Source: T3Sed10-213 sp012519365 | Lineage (GTDB): Bacteria; Planctomycetota; Phycisphaerae; Sedimentisphaerales; Anaerohalosphaeraceae | Direction of reading: 5' to 3' | DNA: 15,790 nt | Assembly (NCBI GenBank): GCA_033809355.1 | Contig: JAPXLV010000063.1 | Location: forward strand, 1-15,790 | Part shown: positions 6,319 through 13,904 of the stretch, one piece after another | How positions within the stretch are numbered: position 1 is the first letter of the stretch | Layout of the letters: each line of letters starts with the position of its first letter | Translations under genes and position numbers: made by a program | Notes under the pieces: generated by a model | What the model saw: the letters and a program-made list of their open reading frames with translations, nothing else | Told to the model about the DNA's origin: nothing | Databases searched by the model: none

Positions 6319-8017
6319 GCGAATTCGCCGCCCGTGCGGACGGGTGTTTGTTGTACTGGCGTTTCTGCTTGTGGGGATGGCGGCTGTGGAGGGGACGCTG
6401 GCCAACCAAAACAAACGCGGCCTGCGGGTCGTGAGCATTGAGGGGGTGCTGCGGCTTCAGGAGGAGGATATTGACCTGGGCACGGCGGCTTTAATTTTGT
6501 CACGGGACTGGGGGACGCCGCAAACGCTGCACTCCTACCGCCGCAAGATTGACGACATCGCCGAGACCCTTCAAGCCAAAATCAAAGAAAAACATCTGCC
6601 GACTACTCATCGGGCATTGCCGATTATCAACGCGTATTTGTTCGAGGAACTGGGGTTTCAAACTGTTCAGACCGCCGATGATCCGGAGGATTTGTTTTTG
6701 CACACCGTGCTGGATCGGCGGCGGGGGTATTGTTTGAGTTTGTCCATTTTATATTTGTCTATCGCCGAGCGGCTGGGGCTGCCGATGTACGGGGTGGTGG
6801 TGCCGGGGCATTTTTTTGTGCGGTACGACGACGGGGAATACCGCTGCAATATCGAAACCACCTCGCAGGGGGCCGTTCTTGAGGATGCGTATTATCTGGA
6901 CAAATTCAAACCGCCCACTCGCCCTGGCACGGTGTATATGAAGAATCTGACGCGACGGCAGACGCTGGGCTGCTTTTTCAACAATCTGGGCAACAGTTAC
7001 AGCTCCATCCAGCGGCAGGATGCGGCGTTTTCGGCGCTTCAGCGGGCGGTTCAGCTTGTGCCACAGTTGGGCGAGGCGCACACCAACCTCGGCAATATCT
7101 TTTTGTATCGCCAAGCGCATCGACAGGCCATCGCCTGCTATGAACAGGCGCTGGCTTTGCTGGGTCAGGATGTGATTACGTTCAATAATATGGGCACGGC
7201 TTGGCTTCAACTGCACGACTATCAAAGGGCCGAGTCGTGTCTGATGGCTGCTCTGAGCATCGAGCCGGATTATACCGAAGCCTATCGCAATCTGGCGCTG
7301 GTGTATTTGTCGCAGAAGAAGACAGACCAGGCCGTTGAGCAGCTCAGCACCGCCCTTGCCCTCAAGCCGAATGAGGCGCAAAGTTATCTTTTGCTGGGAC
7401 AAGTGTATCTGCAGGCCGGGGCGCTGTCGGCGGCACAGGATCAGTTTGAAGCAGCGCTGGTGCTGGCGCCGGATTTAATCGAGGCCCGGCTCGGCTTAGG
7501 CTCGATTTCCCTTGCCCTTCAGCAAGCCGAACAGGCGCGAATGACGTTTCAAACGGCGTTGGCCTGGTCGCCGAATTCGGCTCAGGCCTATTTCGGGCTA
7601 GCTCAGGCTTATCACCTGCTTGGGGCGTTTGATTCGGAAATTTGGGCTTATGAACAGGCACTGCGGCTCGATCCCTTTATGACCGGTGCGATGCAGAATC
7701 TGGGCAACGCGTGGATGGCGCAGGAACACTATGCCGCGGCGGCTGAGCTCTATCAGCAGGCCCTGGCCATTGACCCGACAAATGCTTCGCTGTATTACAA
7801 TCTCGGCGTGGCCATGGCGCGGCAAACCCGGCACGAGGAGGCGATCGCAGCATTTCTGGCGGCCATTGAGCGCGAACCGAGCAATGGGGCGGCCTACAAT
7901 GGGCTGGCTATTTCTTATTACCATCTGAACAATTATGAGCTGGCGTATCAGTACGCACACAAAGCCCAGGCCCTTGGCGTCGAGGTGCAGCAAGTGCTGC
8001 TGCAAAAACAACGGTAA
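6275..8017 (+). CDS. Exported transglutaminase-like protein with ten TPR repeats
   Basis: A 580-residue protein. The start is ATG at 6275, with GAGGG 5 bases upstream inside the end of the YggU-family gene; an in-frame TTG at 6263 is less likely. Residues about 22-44 are a hydrophobic signal or anchor (VFVVLAFLLVGMAA). Residues about 55-215 are a transglutaminase-like domain of the SirB1/Transglut_core2 kind: RRGYCLSLSILYLSIAERLG holds the likely catalytic Cys153 and VVPGHFFVRYD holds His179; Glu194 or Asn192 in CNIETT may be the third residue. Residues about 232-568 form ten TPR repeats of about 34 residues each, for protein binding. Known: SirB1-like domains often lack proven activity, and many relatives are uncharacterised. 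The intact Cys and His here leave room for a protease- or amidase-like role outside the cytoplasm. It is followed 21 bases later by the AsmA-like gene. Confidence 0.88.
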   Translation: MTQQLQRVWTVRRPERIRRPCGRVFVVLAFLLVGMAAVEGTLANQNKRGLRVVSIEGVLRLQEEDIDLGTAALILSRDWGTPQTLHSYRRKIDDIAETLQAKIKEKHLPTTHRALPIINAYLFEELGFQTVQTADDPEDLFLHTVLDRRRGYCLSLSILYLSIAERLGLPMYGVVVPGHFFVRYDDGEYRCNIETTSQGAVLEDAYYLDKFKPPTRPGTVYMKNLTRRQTLGCFFNNLGNSYSSIQRQDAAFSALQRAVQLVPQLGEAHTNLGNIFLYRQAHRQAIACYEQALALLGQDVITFNNMGTAWLQLHDYQRAESCLMAALSIEPDYTEAYRNLALVYLSQKKTDQAVEQLSTALALKPNEAQSYLLLGQVYLQAGALSAAQDQFEAALVLAPDLIEARLGLGSISLALQQAEQARMTFQTALAWSPNSAQAYFGLAQAYHLLGAFDSEIWAYEQALRLDPFMTGAMQNLGNAWMAQEHYAAAAELYQQALAIDPTNASLYYNLGVAMARQTRHEEAIAAFLAAIEREPSNGAAYNGLAISYYHLNNYELAYQYAHKAQALGVEVQQVLLQKQR

Positions 8018-8038
8018 ACGGATTTTCAGGAGAAAGCT

Positions 8039-8890
8039 ATGAAACGTGCAAAAAAATGGATCGGTGCTCTTGCGGCGGCTGTCGTTGTGTTGGTGGTGCT
8101 GGTCGTGGTGCTGGTCGGTCTGTTCGGCAATCACGCTGTCAAAGCCGGCATCGAAAAGGCCGGCCGCTATGCGTTGAAAGTGGGTGTGCATCTGGACAGC
8201 GCGGCCTTGTCGCTGTTCGGCGGGACATTGACGCTGGACAGCCTTGTGATCGATAATCCCGAAGGCTATCAACATCCGACCCTGCTGACGCTCGAACAGG
8301 GCTTTGTGGCGGTCGATACGGGCAGCCTGCTCAGCGACACGGTGGAAATTGAAAAAATCCAACTGGACAACATCACCCTGACCCTTGAACAAAAAGGTCT
8401 GACCAGCAACCTTCAGGAAGTGCTGAACAACTTGCCTGTCTCTGATGCGCCGTCGGAGCCGGACCAGAAACCGGGTAAAAATCTCAAAATCAAAGAACTG
8501 CACATCAATGGCGTGCGGGTTAACGCCAAATTGCTGCCCCTGCCCGGTCGGGCCGATACGGTCAGCCTTCGGCTTTCTCCCATTACGCTGAGGGACATCG
8601 GTACCGATGAGCCGATCGACACGGTCCAATTGACCGGGGTGGTGCTGGCGGCAATTGCGGGGGGTATCGTGGAGCAAGGCAAGGATATGCTTCCGACCGA
8701 TATGCTTAACACGCTTGGACAAAGCGCAGCGCGGATCGGTCAGGAGTTACTTCAGGAAGGTCTGAACATCGGCACGAAACTTTTAGAAGGGACCGGCACC
8801 CTTGGCAAGGACATCCTCGACAGCGCCGGCGATATCGGCAAAGACGCCGGGGAAGCGATTCGCGGGATATTCCAACGGAAAGAGGACTAA
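8039..8890 (+). CDS. AsmA-like membrane-anchored protein
   Basis: A 283-residue protein. ATG at 8039 is preceded by AGGAG with a 6-base spacer. Residues about 7-29 are one strong transmembrane segment, nearly all Ala, Val and Leu (AAAVVVLVVLVVVLVGLFG). The following part resembles the N-terminal region of AsmA/DUF748-type proteins: VHLDSAALSLFGGTLTLDSL, IDNPEGY, and IEKIQLDNITLTLE, a repeating beta pattern. AsmA-like proteins of Gram-negative bacteria span the periplasm and are tied to lipid transfer and outer-membrane upkeep. This one is much shorter than full AsmA proteins. Its last 70 residues are a repetitive, Gly- and Asp-rich amphipathic stretch (LGKDILDSAGDIGKDAG), possibly helical and lipid-contacting. 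The family call rests on pattern only; the role is inferred. Confidence 0.75.
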   Translation: MKRAKKWIGALAAAVVVLVVLVVVLVGLFGNHAVKAGIEKAGRYALKVGVHLDSAALSLFGGTLTLDSLVIDNPEGYQHPTLLTLEQGFVAVDTGSLLSDTVEIEKIQLDNITLTLEQKGLTSNLQEVLNNLPVSDAPSEPDQKPGKNLKIKELHINGVRVNAKLLPLPGRADTVSLRLSPITLRDIGTDEPIDTVQLTGVVLAAIAGGIVEQGKDMLPTDMLNTLGQSAARIGQELLQEGLNIGTKLLEGTGTLGKDILDSAGDIGKDAGEAIRGIFQRKED

Positions 8891-8914
8891 TCGCACACAA
8901 CGACAAGGATGATG

Positions 8915-11251
8915 ATGGGAAAAATCAAGCGTTTTATGACGGCGGTGGTGCTGGCGAGTCTGCCGCTTGCGGCGGCTCAAGAGGGCGTCGATTTGTCGCC
9001 CTATTACGGTTTTAGAGAGCTGGAAATCCTCAAGTCGGATTTTGGCATCCACAGCTTGGTCGTGTGTGATTTGACGGGCAATGGGCTGAATGATATTGCG
9101 GCGGTGAATAATCAGCGCAGCCGGATTGAGCTGTATATCCAAAAAGAAAACACCGAGCCATCGCCGCAGGTCAGCACTGAGCAGATCAATGAACTGGTCG
9201 GATTCGGACGGTTCGAGCGGCAGGAACTGCTGCTGACGATTCAGCCGGATAATTTGGTCTGCGGGGATTTGAACGGCAGCGGACGACCCGATCTTGCTGT
9301 CTATGCCGAAGCGTCGGGGCTGAATGTCTTTTACCAGGAGCCGCCCGATCCAAAGGGCAAGCTGCTTTGGCAAAGCCCGCGGCGGATTGTGATTCGAGAT
9401 GGCCTGCGGACGCGCGGAGCGCTGGCGTGCGGCGATATCAACGGCGACGGCAAGGCGGATGTGGTGCTGGCCGGCTCAACGTCGGTTTTTGTCCTTGTTC
9501 AGGAAGACGACGGCACGCTGTCCGATCCGCTGGAGTACCCGTCCCTTTCACAACTCTTCGAGGTGCGTCTGTGCGATTTTAACGGCGACGGACACAATGA
9601 CCTTGTGATGGTTACCCACGATCGTCTGAGCCCGCTGCACGTTCGGTTTGGACAGGCCGACGGCACCCTGGGGCCGGTAATTCCTTTCAGGACCGAGGCG
9701 TTTACGGATTTTGAACTGCTCAGCGAGCCGCGAATGTTTCTTTCGGTTGAGCGGGTCAGCGGACGGCTTTCGGCCGCTCAGCTGAAGACCGCGGCCTCCG
9801 AGGACGATGAGGAAGATGCGTATGCGACACTGGTGTATCCGCTGGCCGACAGCGGGCAAAATACGGAACGCGATATGGTCACGGCCGACGTCAACGGCGA
9901 CGGGCGGAAGGATATTGTAATCAGCCAGCCGGGCGATGCCAAAATCACGCTGTTTCTTAACAGCCCAACGGGCCTGTGCCGGCCGGAGGATTTTCCGGCG
10001 CTGTCTCGGGTGGTTTCGCTGGCGGCTGCGGATGTGGATGGCGACGGATGCGATGAGGTTGTGATGCTCAGCGTTCAGGAACGCACCCTCGGCCTGAGCC
10101 GCTTTGAGAATGGGCGACTGTCGTTTCCGGCGCCGATTCGTGTCCCGCTGGAACCGGTTGCCATGACGCTGGGGGATATGGACGGCAAGAGCGGTGTTGA
10201 GTGCGTGTATGTGGGGCGAAGCACGGACGACGTTCGCTATCTGGGCCTCTGCAAGAGCAACGCCAACGGCGTGTTCAGCCCCCTCGGTGAGCCGTTCAAA
10301 CTGGAGGATTTAAAGGCCAACCCGCAGGCAATGACCGCGGCTGATATCGATCAGGACGGTCTGATGGATGTGCTGATTTTTCGGAGCTACGAAGAGCCGC
10401 TGGTGATTCGCCAAATCGGAGCGCAGGCGTTTGAAGTGGTGCCGCGTCAGCAAAGCCAGTCCGGCCTAATCAAAGCCGCTGCGCGACACACCCTGACCAC
10501 CGCCGATATCAATCACGACGGGCAGGCGGAATTGCTGCTGAGTCAGCAAAACTTTGCCCGGGCACTACGGTTCGGAGAGGATGGCGTCTGGCGCATTCTG
10601 GACCAATACAACGCCGCGGGACGGAATGATGAAGTCGTTGCGGCGGTGCAGCACGATATCGACGATGACGGCACCCCTGAAATGATTCTGCTGGACAGAA
10701 AGAATCAGCAGCTGCAGATTCTCAAGCCCGGCGAGGGCGGCGCTTATCGTCCGCATACGACCGTGCCGGTCGGGTCGTGGAATGTATCAGGCCAGCTCAA
10801 ACTGCTGTGTGAAGATCTCCTTGCGGTCGGAAGGCATCTGGTGTTGTTCGACGGCGAAAAATTTGCATTTGTGCTTCCCAGGAGGCACCTTTCCAGCGAC
10901 ATTGCCTTCGATTTGGAAAACGTGCTGTCGTGGGAAACACGCGTGCGAGACGGGCGCTATGCCCACCTTGCCGTCGGTGATGTCAACTCGGACGGCCGCG
11001 ACGATATAGTACTGGTCGAATCCCGCAAAAATTATCTGGACATTCTCACCTATGAACCGAGCGAAGCGATCATTCGGATTGTCCAGGGGACGCGATTTCA
11101 GGTGTTTGAGCAGAAAAGTTTCGGCCGGGAATCACCGATGGGAACGGCCGAGCCTCGCGAATTGGTTATCGCCGATGTCACGGCCGACGGCGCCGCTGAT
11201 ATCGTCGCGATCGTCCACGACCGTATTGTGATATATCCCCAGGATCTATGA
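8915..11251 (+). CDS. Secreted FG-GAP / VCBS repeat protein
   Basis: A 778-residue exported beta-propeller-type protein. Three ATGs stand in a row at 8909, 8912 and 8915; AAGGA at 8905-8909 favours the third. A signal peptide (MTAVVLASLPLAAAQ) follows. About twelve FG-GAP-type calcium loops run through the whole length, such as DLTGNGLNDIAA, DINGDGKADVVL, DFNGDGHNDLVM, DVNGDGRKDIVI and DVNSDGRDDIVLV. A few have lost acidic residues, such as DMDGKSGVECV. Between repeats are less regular insertions, including an acidic stretch SEDDEEDAY. Such repeats fold into propellers that bind partners or surfaces and are common in planctomycete secreted proteins; no enzyme domain is seen. The gap to the AsmA-like gene is 24 bases, and its stop overlaps the GT9 start (ATGA, 11248-11251), showing translational coupling. 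Confidence 0.9.
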   Translation: MGKIKRFMTAVVLASLPLAAAQEGVDLSPYYGFRELEILKSDFGIHSLVVCDLTGNGLNDIAAVNNQRSRIELYIQKENTEPSPQVSTEQINELVGFGRFERQELLLTIQPDNLVCGDLNGSGRPDLAVYAEASGLNVFYQEPPDPKGKLLWQSPRRIVIRDGLRTRGALACGDINGDGKADVVLAGSTSVFVLVQEDDGTLSDPLEYPSLSQLFEVRLCDFNGDGHNDLVMVTHDRLSPLHVRFGQADGTLGPVIPFRTEAFTDFELLSEPRMFLSVERVSGRLSAAQLKTAASEDDEEDAYATLVYPLADSGQNTERDMVTADVNGDGRKDIVISQPGDAKITLFLNSPTGLCRPEDFPALSRVVSLAAADVDGDGCDEVVMLSVQERTLGLSRFENGRLSFPAPIRVPLEPVAMTLGDMDGKSGVECVYVGRSTDDVRYLGLCKSNANGVFSPLGEPFKLEDLKANPQAMTAADIDQDGLMDVLIFRSYEEPLVIRQIGAQAFEVVPRQQSQSGLIKAAARHTLTTADINHDGQAELLLSQQNFARALRFGEDGVWRILDQYNAAGRNDEVVAAVQHDIDDDGTPEMILLDRKNQQLQILKPGEGGAYRPHTTVPVGSWNVSGQLKLLCEDLLAVGRHLVLFDGEKFAFVLPRRHLSSDIAFDLENVLSWETRVRDGRYAHLAVGDVNSDGRDDIVLVESRKNYLDILTYEPSEAIIRIVQGTRFQVFEQKSFGRESPMGTAEPRELVIADVTADGAADIVAIVHDRIVIYPQDL

Positions 11252-12252
11252 TACTCTGCCCAGAACCGCGAAAAGGATTGATCCTGCATTCCGGCGCCAT
11301 TGGCGATTGTGTGCTGACGCTACCGCTGGCGGCGTTTATCAAACAGACCTTCGGCCTGGATCAGATGCACTATATGGGACGGCTGGAGGCGGTAGGGTTT
11401 TATCCTCGCCGCAGCTGTATTGATCATGTTCGTCCGATTGAATCGGTCCCGCTGCATCGGCTGTTTACGCCGACCGATGCGTTTGCGCTTGACGATCCCG
11501 ACCGCCTGATCAAGACGTTTGAGGGGTATGAGCAGATTGTCAGTTTTCTGGGCGCCGGCCATCCCCATTTTGAGCAAAATCTGCTGCTGACCGTCCATTG
11601 CAGCCACTCGGCGGAGGTAACGATGCTGCCTGCGGCTGCCCCAGAGGATTGCCGCGAACCGATCAGCCTGTTTTATATTCGCTGCTTTGCCGAGCAATTA
11701 AGGCTTGAGATGCCTGCGATCAATCTGGCGGTGCCGTGGCTCGTGCCGGATCCGCAGGATTACCTCGTCGGCCAGGCGCTGCTCGAAGAGGCTCGCCTGG
11801 TGCCCGACAGCGCCATCGCGATCATTCATCCCGGCAGCGGGGGTGTCCACAAATGCTGGCATCCGGAAAACTTTCTGGCCCTTGCTTATGCGCTGGCCGA
11901 ATATGGACGAACGCCGGTTTTTCTGCTCGGTCCGGCAGAGCAGGAGCGGATGGGGCCGGAGATGATTGAAAAATTTCACCCTGCTGCGACGGTCCTGTCG
12001 GCGTTGACGCTGACGGAGGTCGTTCAGGTTCTGACCCAGGCGGATGTGTACATCGGCAACGACAGCGGCATCAGCCACATCGCCGGCGCGCTGGGTAAAC
12101 AGACCGTCGTTCTGTTCGGACCGACCGATTCGACGGTGTACCGGCCGCTCGGTCCGGCCGTGACGGTCTTCCATGCCCGCGAGGAAGGCTTCAGGGGGGT
12201 CTGTTCAAGTGATGTCGCCGGGCTGCTTAACCGGATACATCTGCCGGGTTAG
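11248..12252 (+). CDS. Glycosyltransferase family 9 (heptosyltransferase-like)
   Basis: A 334-residue cytoplasmic glycosyltransferase of family GT9, the family of ADP-heptose:LPS heptosyltransferases (WaaC, WaaF, RfaQ). Motifs: N-terminal HSGAIGDCVLTLP (residues 14-26); IIHPGSGGVHKCWHPENF in the nucleotide-sugar half (192-209); and YIGNDSGISHIAGALGK (268-284) followed by VVLFGPTDSTVYRPLG, which are hallmarks of the family. The family transfers a sugar from a nucleotide-activated donor to lipopolysaccharide core or a related acceptor. The exact donor and acceptor cannot be told from sequence. AGGA lies 4 bases before the ATG, which overlaps the previous stop by 4 bases. Presence in this operon with the AsmA-like gene suggests an envelope glycan role (inference). 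No clear terminator follows; the next gene is convergent 33 bases away. Confidence 0.92.
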   Translation: MILCPEPRKGLILHSGAIGDCVLTLPLAAFIKQTFGLDQMHYMGRLEAVGFYPRRSCIDHVRPIESVPLHRLFTPTDAFALDDPDRLIKTFEGYEQIVSFLGAGHPHFEQNLLLTVHCSHSAEVTMLPAAAPEDCREPISLFYIRCFAEQLRLEMPAINLAVPWLVPDPQDYLVGQALLEEARLVPDSAIAIIHPGSGGVHKCWHPENFLALAYALAEYGRTPVFLLGPAEQERMGPEMIEKFHPAATVLSALTLTEVVQVLTQADVYIGNDSGISHIAGALGKQTVVLFGPTDSTVYRPLGPAVTVFHAREEGFRGVCSSDVAGLLNRIHLPG

Positions 12253-12285
12253 CGCTGCCCGCACCCCAAGGCGGGCCGGCAACGC

Positions 12286-13863
12286 CTAAGGCGACAGACG
12301 GCTTCGACCGGTGCGTTTGAGCTGCTGGAGCATGGCGTGCAGGTGCTCTGCTTTTTCGGGATAGCGCTGGGCCAGATTGGTTGTTTCGCCGGGGTCGTCT
12401 TTCAGATTATACAACTGAGGTTCCGGACGCGCGCCGGTATCGATTCCCGTTTGCCAGGCAATCCGGGCTGCGTTGGACGGTTCATGATATTTCCAGTGGC
12501 CCAGGCGAAACCCGAGGGCGTTTTGAATGCCTTCCTGGACGATATGGTCCCGTCCGTCAGCGGAGTTGCCAAGCAGCGCGTCAAGCATATTGAAGCTGTC
12601 CGGCGCCTCATAATCGGCCAGCGGCCGGCCGGTCAGGGCGGCAAAGGTCGCGGTAAAATCCACTTGACTGATGATCGCATCGCTGACCTGAGCGGGCCGA
12701 ATTCGCCGAGGCCAGCGTGCGATAAACGGAACGCGTGTACCGCCCTCGAACCGGCTGTATTTGCCCCCGCGAAATGGGCCGGCGGGCTTATGGTCACCCA
12801 CCCGTTCGACGGCCTGATCGCGGTATCCGTCATCCAGCACCGGGCCATTGTCGCTGGTGAAAATCACGAGGGTCTTCTCCGTCAGTCCGAGGCGGTTGAG
12901 CTGTTCGGTAATCTGCCGGACACACCAGTCAATCTGAACGATGACATCGCCCCGCGGTCCCATGGAGGTCTTTCCGACAAATCGCTCATGGGGGACGCGC
13001 GGCACATGGGGGTCGTGCAGAGAAAAGTACAGGAAAAACCGCTCGTCTTTATGGTCTTCAATAAAGCCAACCGCCTTCTCAGTGAGTTTGTCGGCCATCT
13101 GCTCATCTGTCCACCAGGCCGCATAGCCGCCGCGCATATAGCCAATGCGGCTGATGCCGTTGATAAGGGTCATGTCATGGCCGTGGCTGGGGTGCATTTT
13201 CAGCAGCTCGGGATTGTCCTTTCCTGTCGGGGCAATCCCGATACGCTTTTGATAGTTCACTTCAATCGGATCTTCCGGATTCAGCCCGACGACGTGATGG
13301 TTTTCGACAAAGACACACGGGACGCGATCGCCGGTGGCCGGAATCAAAAAACAGGAGTCAAATCCCAGTTCCAGCGGCCCGGGGGCAATCTTGCCGTTCC
13401 AGTCGGGACGCTCTTTTCCCAGTCCAAGATGCCATTTCCCGACCATTCCGGTGGCATAGCCGGCCTCCCTGAGAATCGAGACCATTGTCGTTCGCCCCGG
13501 TTCGATCAGTAACGGCGAATCGCCCGGCGCAATGCCTTTGCCGGGCTGGCGCCAGGCATATTCGCCGGTCAACATCGCATAGCGCGAGGGGGTACACGTT
13601 GCCGCTGACGCATAGCCGCTGGTAAAGCGAATGCCCTCTTGGGCTAATTGGTCAATATGGGGCGTCTGGACAGCGGTTGCCCCGTAACAGCTCAGGTCTG
13701 CCCACCCGAGGTCATCGGCATAGATAATGATAATATTTGGAAGCTCTTTGGCGTCTTTGGAACTGCCCGTGCGGGGCCTTGGCTGACTCCATGCGTGAGG
13801 GCCCATCGTCAGAGCGGCCGCAGCGGCCTTGACAAAATCGCGTCGATTCAGATGGCATTGCAT
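12286..13863 (-). CDS. Tat-exported arylsulfatase-type sulfatase
   Basis: A 525-residue type I sulfatase (family S1). It hydrolyses sulfate esters, probably of sulfated polysaccharide or glycan, outside the cytoplasm. The start is ATG at 13863 with AAAGGA about 8 bases upstream. A Tat signal NRRDFVKAAAAALTMG is at residues 6-21. Active-site features: metal-binding Asp50-Asp51 (YADDLGW); CTPSR at 90-94, the CxPSR site whose Cys is converted to formylglycine; GKWHLG at 142-147, with catalytic Lys and His; LHDPHVP; TSDNGP (metal-binding Asp-Asn); and FRGGK. It ends with the usual C-terminal subdomain LYNLKDDPGETTNLA. All key residues are present. A maturation enzyme (FGE or anSME) must be encoded elsewhere. 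It is 41 bp downstream of a second sulfatase, probably in one transcript. The substrate cannot be named. Confidence 0.95.
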   Translation of the reverse strand: MQCHLNRRDFVKAAAAALTMGPHAWSQPRPRTGSSKDAKELPNIIIIYADDLGWADLSCYGATAVQTPHIDQLAQEGIRFTSGYASAATCTPSRYAMLTGEYAWRQPGKGIAPGDSPLLIEPGRTTMVSILREAGYATGMVGKWHLGLGKERPDWNGKIAPGPLELGFDSCFLIPATGDRVPCVFVENHHVVGLNPEDPIEVNYQKRIGIAPTGKDNPELLKMHPSHGHDMTLINGISRIGYMRGGYAAWWTDEQMADKLTEKAVGFIEDHKDERFFLYFSLHDPHVPRVPHERFVGKTSMGPRGDVIVQIDWCVRQITEQLNRLGLTEKTLVIFTSDNGPVLDDGYRDQAVERVGDHKPAGPFRGGKYSRFEGGTRVPFIARWPRRIRPAQVSDAIISQVDFTATFAALTGRPLADYEAPDSFNMLDALLGNSADGRDHIVQEGIQNALGFRLGHWKYHEPSNAARIAWQTGIDTGARPEPQLYNLKDDPGETTNLAQRYPEKAEHLHAMLQQLKRTGRSRLSP

Positions 13864-13904
13864 TAGGTGTCCTTTCCGGCTGGCAGCCAAAGAGGGTAAA
13901 GGGT

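Noticed and set aside
7598..8722. 374-codon minus-strand ORF
   Set aside because: Opposite the TPR and AsmA-like genes, which have ribosome sites and family motifs; its His/Gln/Arg-rich composition is typical of a complementary-strand shadow.
12269..12287. Possible bidirectional terminator between the GT9 and sulfatase genes (AGGCG / CGCCT)
   Set aside because: Only a 5-bp stem, overlapping the sulfatase stop codon and without a T run on either side; too weak to call.
12337..13512. 391-codon plus-strand ORF
   Set aside because: Antisense to the first sulfatase, whose full set of active-site motifs is on the minus strand.
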